From Campylobacteraceae bacterium (lineage in GTDB: Bacteria > Campylobacterota > Campylobacteria > Campylobacterales > Sulfurovaceae), in contig JALSPE010000017.1 in the NCBI GenBank assembly GCA_026986085.1, forward strand, positions 1 to 5,101: a DNA stretch of 5,101 bases, read 5' to 3'. Below are positions 1 through 5,101 of this stretch, piece after piece. How positions within the stretch are numbered: position 1 is the stretch's first letter; each line of letters starts with the position of its first letter. Made by a program: the position numbers and the translations under genes. The notes under the pieces are model-generated. The model made no database searches. It was given only the letters and a program-made list of their open reading frames with translations, and was not told the DNA's origin.

Positions 1-601
1 CTTCTAGCATAGTCATATGCTTTTTAAGTGACTCTTTATCTGCAAATGCAATACCATATATTCTAGTTAGCATCTCTGCATTTTCATCGCCCCCAAGGTA
101 AGCTCCAGCAACTCTTAAAAGCTTAATGTTAAAAAGATATCCAGTATTTGGAGCGTGAGGCCCCCTACAAAGGTCTTCAAAATCGCCTTGTTTGTATATA
201 CTAACTTTATCATCTGGTATCTTATTTATTAGATACTGTTTTAAATCATCATTTTCAAACTTTTTAAGAGCATCCTCTTTGCTAAGAGAGTATTTCTCTA
301 TCTCATACCTCTTCTTAGCCAACTCTTTCATCTTCTTTTCTATCTTTTTAAGGTCAGCTTCACTTATCTTTTCGCTGGTTCTAAAGTCGTAATAGAATCC
401 CTCTTCTACTACTGGACCTACAAAAAATTGAGTATCTGGATATAACTCTTTGATTGCTTGTGCCATAAGATGCGCTGCTGAGTGTCTAATAATCTCTAGT
501 GACTCTTTAGAGTTATCAAATAGAATCTCTTTTTCACCGTTATTTGCACTTTGTGTATCTACAATTTGACCATCTTTAATATAGCCTATAACTTCATTCA
601 C
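1..601 (-). CDS. thrS: Threonyl-tRNA synthetase, N-terminal third (3' end outside window)
   Basis: This cytoplasmic enzyme activates threonine with ATP and charges tRNA-Thr; its N-terminal editing domain hydrolyses mischarged Ser-tRNA-Thr. The 200 complete codons visible cover the start and most of the editing domain. HSAAH (H40, H44) and CRGPH (C145, H149) correspond to the conserved HxxxH and CxxxH ligands of the editing site. Other family signatures are FVGPVVEEGFYYDF, DFEDLCRGPH, RVAGAYLGGDE and MLTRIYGIAFADKESLK. The catalytic core and anticodon-binding domain lie beyond base 1. I chose the GTG at 599-601: a stop codon lies upstream in frame, no ATG lies between, and AAGGA sits 7 nt before it. 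From this start the protein lacks the roughly 60-residue TGS domain of E. coli ThrRS, as I recall for Campylobacterota ThrRS. Nothing suggests a broken gene. Identification is very secure; the start is likely. Confidence 0.97.
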   Translation of the reverse strand, partial: MNEVIGYIKDGQIVDTQSANNGEKEILFDNSKESLEIIRHSAAHLMAQAIKELYPDTQFFVGPVVEEGFYYDFRTSEKISEADLKKIEKKMKELAKKRYEIEKYSLSKEDALKKFENDDLKQYLINKIPDDKVSIYKQGDFEDLCRGPHAPNTGYLFNIKLLRVAGAYLGGDENAEMLTRIYGIAFADKESLKKHMTMLE

Positions 602-607
602 TCTAAT

Positions 608-613
608 ATCCTT
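608..613 (-). promoter_or_regulatory. Shine-Dalgarno site of thrS
   Basis: The minus strand reads AAGGAT, with AAGGA ending 7 nt before the GTG start codon. It matters because it supports a GTG start in a frame that has no ATG between the upstream stop and the conserved protein sequence. Confidence 0.8.
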
Positions 614-628
614 AAATAAAATTGGGTT

Positions 629-634
629 ATTATA
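629..634 (-). promoter_or_regulatory. -10 box of a thrS promoter
   Basis: The minus strand carries a perfect TATAAT. A start about 7 nt downstream would give a leader of roughly 20 nt that includes the ribosome binding site. No TTGACA-like -35 is present at the right spacing, which is normal for the vegetative sigma factor of Campylobacterota. The box lies in the gap after the M48 protease stop, so thrS can be expressed independently of the upstream pair. Confidence 0.6.
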
Positions 635-636
635 TC

Positions 637-659
637 TAATCTGGGTTAAACTCGGATTA
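637..659. promoter_or_regulatory. Imperfect 23-bp palindrome over the thrS -35 region
   Basis: Two 11-bp arms meet at one central base: on the plus strand TAATCTGGGTT, A, AACTCGGATTA. Nine of eleven positions are symmetric, and in RNA the two others would be G-U wobbles on the plus strand. A 1-nt loop is impossible for an RNA hairpin, so a protein-binding operator is the more natural reading. It sits just upstream of the -10 box, where a bound protein would affect RNA polymerase. No regulator can be named. Confidence 0.35.
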
Positions 660-696
660 TGCAGTAGTATTTACCAAATTGAGACATCTTAAAAAT

Positions 697-1704
697 TTAC
701 TCTTTATTAAAATACTCTATCCTCTTACTCGTTACTGGGTGGCTTGATATCCAGCTAAATGAGCTACTGCTGTTATTGTCTCCATATTTTTTATTATAAT
801 AGTTCTCTATATTAACAAACAGTTTTGCCAAAGGTTTTGTTGATAGTCCCATTCTCTTCATCTCACTCTTGGCATATTGATCTGCTTGAGTCTCAAACTC
901 TCTGCTGTATTTACTTGTTATTAAAACTGTTGGCAAGGTTGTAACAATAAAAGAGGCATCGCCTGTAAAGTAACTTACAACTGCTGTTGCAACTGTTGTT
1001 TTAATTAAACCACGAAGAGAGTGTTTATATACATAATGACCCTTTTCATGAGCTAAAACACCCAAAATTCCATACATATTTGGGTCTTTATCTAAAAATA
1101 CAAGTTCATCTATTAAAACAACATCTCCACTAGGAAGCATAAACGCATTTGGTCCAATAGCTGGAGATGAACGGAAGTGAAGTTTATAATGGGGGTCATT
1201 GTTAGTTAATTTTTTAAAGAGCCTCTCTATCTTTTCTCTTTTCTCTTTAGATAAGTTGCTTTTATGAAGATATCTACCATCTAACTCCTCTAGTGTCTTT
1301 TTACTTGCACTATCTAGTGTGCTCTTAGGCAGTCTGTTTGCTATATAATTGGCTGTATAGTCTGCACCAACTGTTAGCATAAAAGTGATAAAGAGTGCAA
1401 TTACAATAATCGAAGATAGAGCCAATTTCCAAGACTTCTCTATTTTATGAATTGGAGCAACTGCTATACCTAGTTTTTTTAAGGCTAAATCCACACCATC
1501 ATTATCATCTGTTTTAAATCTAGCACCATTTTTTAACTCGATTAATCTTGGTGTATTGCCCAGCCTTGTTGCAATTTTAATATTAGATATAGCTTCATCT
1601 ATACCTAACTCATCTATAATAAATCGCTTCTCTTGTGTAAATTTTGCAACTACAACTTGCTCCCTAGAGCTATTTCCATCATAAAACTTACCCTCTACTT
1701 CCAC
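697..1704 (-). CDS. Membrane-anchored M48-family zinc metallopeptidase
   Basis: This is a 335-residue predicted M48 endopeptidase; its substrate is unknown. Residues 1-85 form a small soluble domain (EGKFYDGNSSREQ near the start) resembling the DUF7092 domain that precedes some M48 peptidases. One membrane helix follows at about 93-113, then the catalytic domain. HEKGH (H219, E220, H223) gives two zinc ligands and the catalytic glutamate. E271 in SREFETQAD is the expected third ligand, and SSHPVTSKRI (320-329) matches the conserved C-terminal SxHPxxxxRI. A hydrophobic stretch at 234-263 follows the zinc motif, as is common in M48. Lysines before the helix and few after suggest the catalytic domain faces the periplasm (inference). 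I use the GTG at 1702-1704: it lies 2 nt after the DUF898 stop and 7 nt after GGGG. All catalytic residues are intact. Confidence 0.92.
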   Translation of the reverse strand: MEVEGKFYDGNSSREQVVVAKFTQEKRFIIDELGIDEAISNIKIATRLGNTPRLIELKNGARFKTDDNDGVDLALKKLGIAVAPIHKIEKSWKLALSSIIVIALFITFMLTVGADYTANYIANRLPKSTLDSASKKTLEELDGRYLHKSNLSKEKREKIERLFKKLTNNDPHYKLHFRSSPAIGPNAFMLPSGDVVLIDELVFLDKDPNMYGILGVLAHEKGHYVYKHSLRGLIKTTVATAVVSYFTGDASFIVTTLPTVLITSKYSREFETQADQYAKSEMKRMGLSTKPLAKLFVNIENYYNKKYGDNNSSSSFSWISSHPVTSKRIEYFNKE

Positions 1705-1706
1705 TT

Positions 1707-2930
1707 TTAAACCCCTATATCTATATCGAAAAAGTCCATAGTCTCTTCACCAATTGTAGATGCATTGTCTCTACCATCAGATAAAAACTTATCATAATTG
1801 TTGCATTTAAATAGCGTGTGCTCTGCTTTATACCTTAAATATCTCATCTTTGCCCAAGGGTATAGCAACCCTAAAGAAAAAATTATAGCAAAAGTATTAG
1901 TAAAGCTAATAAACCCAAGCTTCACAGGATGAATCTCCCCCTTTAATCTACAACCCTCTATTTCTGTATGATCTCTTGTAAAATTAGATAGCATTGCATC
2001 TGAAATACCCTTATACATAGCTATTAGCGATAGATAAACAGACATACCCGCAAAATAAACTATAAATATTGTTATGTAAGAATTTAAAGTGAGCCCAAGT
2101 TGTTTGGATATAAATTCTATTAATGCTGCTCCTGCTACCATTATAATACCAATTATAAAACCAGCTGCCGAAGTCAATAGCCCCATCTTGAAAAATAGTC
2201 CAATTGCCTCTGATTTTAGTGCCTCAAATTCAAATTTATGCTTTCCATAATATGAGTTATTTATAATTAAAGATTTTAATTTTTTATAAAATATAGGAAT
2301 AATAACTACTGCATATATAAACCAAAATGCTAACCATAAAAGACCAATTAAATCATAATTTGTGTTCATACCACTTGCAAAACCTATAAATGGTGCAAAA
2401 AATGGTAATATAGCTATAATTGTTACAATAATAAATAGTATAGATAGTATGTAAAAACTCTTAATGCTCCCTTTAAATTTAAAATGAATATTTCTATAAG
2501 ATGCACTCTTTAATCTAAAGCTAATTGCCTGTCTAGCCAACCAAGGAAAAAGCAGTAAAAATATCACAACAACACCAAGTGCCATAGTATTACTATACAA
2601 TACATTTGTTGCCAATAAAAAAAGTCCATAAAAAGAGACTACAATAACTCTACCATATAGAATTCTTTTGGGGTCTGCATTAAATTCAAAGTTTGAATTA
2701 TTTAAAAATGTATTTCCGTAGATATATCTGTTTGTTCTAACCTTTGCCCAAGCAGAGTAAATACCAAGTGTTATAACACTTAAAGCAATATTCACAATCC
2801 AAATCTTAAAAAACTCTTTTGCATCACCTCTAAATTCAAAAGGCTCATAGATAGCTCTTTTTGGCGATACTACTCCCGTTGCCTCTTGATTAAATCCTTC
2901 ATATTCATTCAATATATTTTCATCTTCCAT
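1707..2930 (-). CDS. DUF898 (YjgN-family) polytopic inner-membrane protein
   Basis: This is a 407-residue predicted integral membrane protein of unknown function. After a short acidic cytoplasmic start, the family signature begins at FEFRGDAKEFFKIW (31-44) and continues with TLGIYSAWAKVRTNRYIYGN (54-73). About eight hydrophobic helices follow, roughly 42-60, 94-112, 116-134, 160-188, 193-213, 245-272, 285-305 and 340-358. A second copy of the signature, SLGLLYPWAKMRYLRY (352-367), lies near the end. The tail GEETMDFFDIDIGV resembles the usual DUF898 C-terminus. I chose the ATG at 2928-2930, which has GAAGGG 7 nt upstream. A TTG five codons earlier (2943-2945) is possible but lacks a clear ribosome site and touches the leader hairpin. 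The gene has its own promoter and hairpin leader and is followed after 2 nt by the M48 protease. DUF898 beside an M48 peptidase is an arrangement I recall from other proteobacteria, suggesting joint action. Confidence 0.9.
   Translation of the reverse strand: MEDENILNEYEGFNQEATGVVSPKRAIYEPFEFRGDAKEFFKIWIVNIALSVITLGIYSAWAKVRTNRYIYGNTFLNNSNFEFNADPKRILYGRVIVVSFYGLFLLATNVLYSNTMALGVVVIFLLLFPWLARQAISFRLKSASYRNIHFKFKGSIKSFYILSILFIIVTIIAILPFFAPFIGFASGMNTNYDLIGLLWLAFWFIYAVVIIPIFYKKLKSLIINNSYYGKHKFEFEALKSEAIGLFFKMGLLTSAAGFIIGIIMVAGAALIEFISKQLGLTLNSYITIFIVYFAGMSVYLSLIAMYKGISDAMLSNFTRDHTEIEGCRLKGEIHPVKLGFISFTNTFAIIFSLGLLYPWAKMRYLRYKAEHTLFKCNNYDKFLSDGRDNASTIGEETMDFFDIDIGV
1712..1715 (-). promoter_or_regulatory. 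Shine-Dalgarno site of the M48 gene, inside the DUF898 gene end
   Basis: GGGG on the minus strand lies within the last sense codons of the DUF898 gene, 7 nt before the GTG start. Together with the 2-nt gap between the genes, this predicts that ribosomes finishing DUF898 reinitiate on the protease. Confidence 0.6.
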
Positions 2931-2937
2931 TTTAAAA

Positions 2938-2943
2938 CCCTTC
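2938..2943 (-). promoter_or_regulatory. Shine-Dalgarno site of the DUF898 gene
   Basis: GAAGGG on the minus strand lies 7 nt before the ATG at 2928-2930, deciding that start over the upstream TTG. It begins immediately after the base of the leader hairpin, so structure in the leader could alter ribosome access. Confidence 0.75.
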
Positions 2944-2979
2944 AACCTGAGTTCGATGGGATACCATAGAACTCAGGTT
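2944..2979 (-). promoter_or_regulatory. Long hairpin filling the leader of the DUF898-M48 operon
   Basis: Arms AACCTGAGTTC (2944-2954) and GAACTCAGGTT (2969-2979) are perfectly complementary over 11 bp. After one mismatch (2955/2968), another 4 bp pair (2956-2959 with 2964-2967) around the tetraloop 2960-2963. In the minus-strand transcript it would begin about 8 nt from the predicted 5' end and finish next to the ribosome binding site. It could stabilise the 5' end, control translation, or act as a DNA operator. No U-tract follows it on the minus strand, so it is not a terminator of the upstream gene. Confidence 0.7.
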
Positions 2980-2993
2980 TATATTTTAGAGTA

Positions 2994-3002
2994 ATTATAT
3001 CA
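2994..3002 (-). promoter_or_regulatory. Extended -10 promoter of the DUF898-M48 operon
   Basis: The minus strand reads TGATATAAT: a perfect TATAAT (2994-2999) preceded by the TGn extension. A run of eight T lies just upstream (3002-3009), in keeping with the T-rich upstream DNA of Campylobacterota promoters, and no -35 box is evident. Transcription would start near 2987, giving a leader of about 56 nt dominated by the hairpin. Confidence 0.65.
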
Positions 3003-3049
3003 AAAAAAAGTATTAAGATATTATTTTATGGCACTATTTATATAGTTTT

Positions 3050-3081
3050 AATACCTAAAGGTAAAAAACCTTTATAGTATT
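3050..3081 (-). terminator. Stem-loop directly after the large charged-protein gene
   Basis: A 7-bp stem (3056-3062 with 3068-3074) encloses a five-base loop, and 5 more bp (3050-3054 with 3077-3081) pair beyond a small internal loop. It starts 2 nt after the stop codon at 3084-3086. On the minus strand the loop is U-rich but no U-tract follows the stem, so it is not a textbook intrinsic terminator. It may protect the mRNA 3' end or terminate weakly. The separate promoter downstream supports a transcript boundary here. Confidence 0.4.
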
Positions 3082-3083
3082 GT

Positions 3084-5101
3084 TTAGTTAAATAGATTAT
3101 TAAACCAATTTTTAAGAGTATTTGTTAAATCACTAAAGCTTAGTTGGCTAAAGTTTATTGCATCTCCTGCACTATCATTAATAAAGTATATTGTTGCACC
3201 CAATAGGGCAAATGTTACTAGCAAGACCAATGCACTCTTGATATAGATAAGAGATGCACTCTTAGCACTACCAGTATATTGTATCTTTTTAGCTGCACTA
3301 ATTCTTGCATTGCTAATAACAGCTTTAACTTTTTTAAACATCTTTATTGCAAATATAATTGATAGTATCGCAATTATACCAATAGAAAAGTATGCAAGAG
3401 TATTATTAGATAGATTAAATTGAGCTAAAAAATTAGATGTATCATTTCTTAAACTATCTAAAAAGTTCTTTTGTTGCCCATTAAACTTTAATTGCATATT
3501 TAGCCAAGCCAAAGCTATCATAGGAAGAAGTGCTATTAATGGATATAAAATAGCTTTAATAAATAAACCAAAAATAGAGACATCTTCATAGTCATAGCTA
3601 ACTGAGCTACTGTTTGTGCTATTAAATGAGTTATTAAAAGTGCTACCACTATAGCTATCATCTTCATCTTCAAAACTATCATAACTTGGAGTAAAATCAT
3701 CTAAATCATCTACAGTAACAACTGATACTCCCTTCTTTTTAGGCTCTTTAGATTTTTTACTACTCTTTTTAACTGGTTCGCCATCTAGCATAAGATTAGA
3801 AGTTAAGTCTAACATATCGTTACTCTCACTCTCCTCCCTCTCAATTAACTCCTCTATTAATTCATCCTCATCATCACTATTATCAACAATCTCTAAATTT
3901 TTACTCTTACGAATAACTCTCTTCTTTTTAGGTTCAACTTTTTCTACCTCTTCTAAAACCTCTTCATATTCATCTTCAAAATCATCTTCTATATCTTTTT
4001 TAACTCTCTTTTTTTTAGATTTATTAAAAATAGAAGAGATTTCTCCAAAAACAGGTTTTTTAACTTTTTTAGTTTTTACTATTGTCTCTTCAGGCTCTTC
4101 ATACTCATCGTCAAAATTTTCACTGTTATCGCTTGATTCTAAGCCTAAAAATGCTTTATATCTGCTACTTGCTCTATCTTTTGATTTAGATTTAGGTTTT
4201 GATTTAGATTTAGAAAAAATTTTTTTTCTCTTAGAGCTTTTTACCTCTGGTTCATCAAACTCATCATTAAAACCATCATCAAATTCATCACTATCAATAC
4301 TCTTTTTTTTCATAAAACCTTTTAATTTTGAAGATGCTCCTGCAAATTTACTCTTCTCTATCTCTTCATCTTCATCATCAAAATATTTTGATGACTCGTT
4401 GTAACTATCCCCAATAAAAACCTCTTTAGTTGATATGCTACTATCATCTACTATTGCATTATTAACTGCGTCTTTATTTAGACTCTTATCGTCATCCTCT
4501 TGCATTAAACTTAACAACTCTTCTGTATTGTTATCTATACTATTATCTTTTTTATCCTCTTTTTTGCTACTAACAACCTCTTTCTCCTTGCCCTCATCAG
4601 CTTCCATTAAAGAGAGTAACTCTGAACTATCTACCTCTTTACTCTCTTTAAGAGTATCCTCTTCTTTGCTATCGCTACTATCAATACCCTCTAATATTGC
4701 TAAAAGTTCAGCATTTTCACTACTTGTCTCCTCTTTACTTTCTTCAATCTTCTGAGTTGGCTTCTCCTCTTTCGTATCTTCAAGTTCAATTTTAGGTTTA
4801 TCAACATTTGACTCTTGACTTTTTTGGAGCTCGTCATCTTTTAAATTTAACTTTTGTTCCTCTTTTTGCTTATTATCTTCTGCTTCACTATCTTGAGAGT
4901 CTAAAATTGAGAATAACTCTGAACTATCTACCTCTTCACTCTCTTTAAGAGTATCCTCTTCTTTGCTATCGCTACTATCAATACCCTCTAATATTGCTAA
5001 AAGTTCAGCATTTTCACTACTTATCTCCTCTTTACTTTCTTCAGGCTTTTGAGTGGATGCTTCTTCTTTAGTAGCTTCAAATTCAATTTTTTCCTCTTCA
5101 T
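3084..5101 (-). CDS. Large charged low-complexity protein with three C-terminal membrane helices (5' end outside window)
   Basis: I do not recognise this protein. The frame is open from the stop at 3084-3086 to the window edge, 671 sense codons. The ATG at 4605-4607 is not a credible start: it lacks a ribosome site and falls inside a repeated motif. Counting from the first complete visible codon, residues 1 to about 505 are predicted disordered, rich in Glu, Asp, Lys and Ser. The first 200 or so hold a 99-residue-period duplication and five ELLxL-like motifs. Residues about 273-400 alternate acidic patches (FDDEYEEPEE and similar) with lysine-rich patches (KSKSKPKSKSK and similar). Three hydrophobic helices follow at about 509-535, 568-587 and 616-640, then a short amphipathic tail ending NWFNNLFN. 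No signal peptide or enzyme motif is visible. A cytoplasmic tail on an inner-membrane anchor is the simplest reading. It is probably transcribed separately from the DUF898 pair. Confidence 0.85.
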   Translation of the reverse strand, partial: EEEKIEFEATKEEASTQKPEESKEEISSENAELLAILEGIDSSDSKEEDTLKESEEVDSSELFSILDSQDSEAEDNKQKEEQKLNLKDDELQKSQESNVDKPKIELEDTKEEKPTQKIEESKEETSSENAELLAILEGIDSSDSKEEDTLKESKEVDSSELLSLMEADEGKEKEVVSSKKEDKKDNSIDNNTEELLSLMQEDDDKSLNKDAVNNAIVDDSSISTKEVFIGDSYNESSKYFDDEDEEIEKSKFAGASSKLKGFMKKKSIDSDEFDDGFNDEFDEPEVKSSKRKKIFSKSKSKPKSKSKDRASSRYKAFLGLESSDNSENFDDEYEEPEETIVKTKKVKKPVFGEISSIFNKSKKKRVKKDIEDDFEDEYEEVLEEVEKVEPKKKRVIRKSKNLEIVDNSDDEDELIEELIEREESESNDMLDLTSNLMLDGEPVKKSSKKSKEPKKKGVSVVTVDDLDDFTPSYDSFEDEDDSYSGSTFNNSFNSTNSSSVSYDYEDVSIFGLFIKAILYPLIALLPMIALAWLNMQLKFNGQQKNFLDSLRNDTSNFLAQFNLSNNTLAYFSIGIIAILSIIFAIKMFKKVKAVISNARISAAKKIQYTGSAKSASLIYIKSALVLLVTFALLGATIYFINDSAGDAINFSQLSFSDLTNTLKNWFNNLFN
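4611..4793. repeat. Direct repeat copy B within the charged-protein gene
   Basis: This is the second copy in protein order of a 61-codon segment, at a 297-nt offset from copy A (4908-5090). Within it, 4617-4746 (130 nt) differs from copy A at only two positions, 4640 (K versus E) and 4726 (T versus I). The rest, about 22 codons towards the N-terminus, is 17 of 22 identical in protein. It encodes NAELLAILEGIDSSDS and SSELLSL. Confidence 0.9.
4908..5090. repeat. Direct repeat copy A within the charged-protein gene
   Basis: This is the first visible copy in protein order of the 61-codon repeat, separated from copy B by a 38-codon unique linker (4794-4907). The period of 297 nt is an exact multiple of three, so the frame is kept. 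Further copies may lie beyond the window edge. Confidence 0.9.

Noticed and set aside
192..392. Plus-strand open frame of 66 codons
   Set aside because: It lies opposite conserved thrS sequence, and its Phe/Ser/Leu-rich translation is what antisense of Lys/Glu codons gives.
646..687. 13-residue minus-strand open frame (MSQFGKYYCIIRV) between the M48 gene and thrS
   Set aside because: It has no clear ribosome site and no Thr codons to suggest an attenuation leader, and it lies upstream of the predicted thrS transcription start. Chance is the simpler explanation.
2943..2945. TTG as the start of the DUF898 gene
   Set aside because: The ATG five codons later has GAAGGG at ideal spacing; the TTG would overlap that site and abut the hairpin.
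2944..2990. Leader hairpin read as a plus-strand intrinsic terminator (T-rich sequence follows it)
   Set aside because: No plus-strand gene precedes it, and the T-rich tract is broken by A residues; its position in the minus-strand leader is a better fit.
4605..4607. ATG as the start of the charged-protein gene
   Set aside because: The frame stays open for 164 more codons to the window edge, the ATG falls inside the repeated SSELLSLM motif, and no Shine-Dalgarno precedes it.
4435..4755. Plus-strand open frame of 106 codons, almost all Ser and Leu
   Set aside because: It is the antisense shadow of the acidic repeat region; it has no ribosome site and its composition follows from the other strand.
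4491..5012. Resemblance of the ELLxL motifs to the CheY-binding N-terminal peptide of FliM (EIDALLxG)
   Set aside because: Similarity is limited to a few hydrophobic positions, and there is no flagellar or chemotaxis gene in view; too weak to assign a partner.

Overview
The window is AT-rich and every gene I can support lies on the minus strand, so transcription runs from high to low coordinates. The threonyl-tRNA synthetase at the low end lacks the usual N-terminal TGS domain and closely resembles the short ThrRS of Campylobacter, Helicobacter and Sulfurimonas. Together with the promoters (a good -10 box, no clear -35, T-rich upstream DNA), this points to Campylobacterota (Epsilonproteobacteria), perhaps a Sulfurimonas-, Sulfurovum- or Arcobacter-like organism. 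That is an inference from family memory, not a search.

Layout in transcription order. (1) 5101 to 3084: the 3' 672 codons of a large gene that is still open at the window edge. It encodes an unrecognised protein with a very long charged, low-complexity region and three C-terminal membrane helices. (2) 3083 to 2931: a spacer with a stem-loop just after that gene's stop, an extended -10 promoter, and a long near-perfect hairpin filling the leader of the next gene. (3) 2930 to 1707 and 1704 to 697: a two-gene unit encoding a polytopic DUF898 (YjgN-family) membrane protein and a membrane-anchored M48 zinc metallopeptidase. They are two bases apart, so almost certainly co-transcribed and translationally coupled. 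(4) 696 to 602: a short spacer with a promoter for thrS overlapped by an imperfect 23-bp palindrome. (5) 601 to 1: the 5' third of thrS, running off the low end.

How the parts relate: DUF898 and the M48 protease probably form one membrane module of unknown substrate. The large charged protein upstream looks like a separate transcription unit with an unknown role. Its notable features are a recent 297-nt-period internal duplication, five copies of a short acidic/hydrophobic ELLxL motif, and three alternating acidic and lysine-rich blocks. thrS is housekeeping and has its own promoter. I see no tRNA, rRNA, CRISPR array, insertion sequence or integrase.
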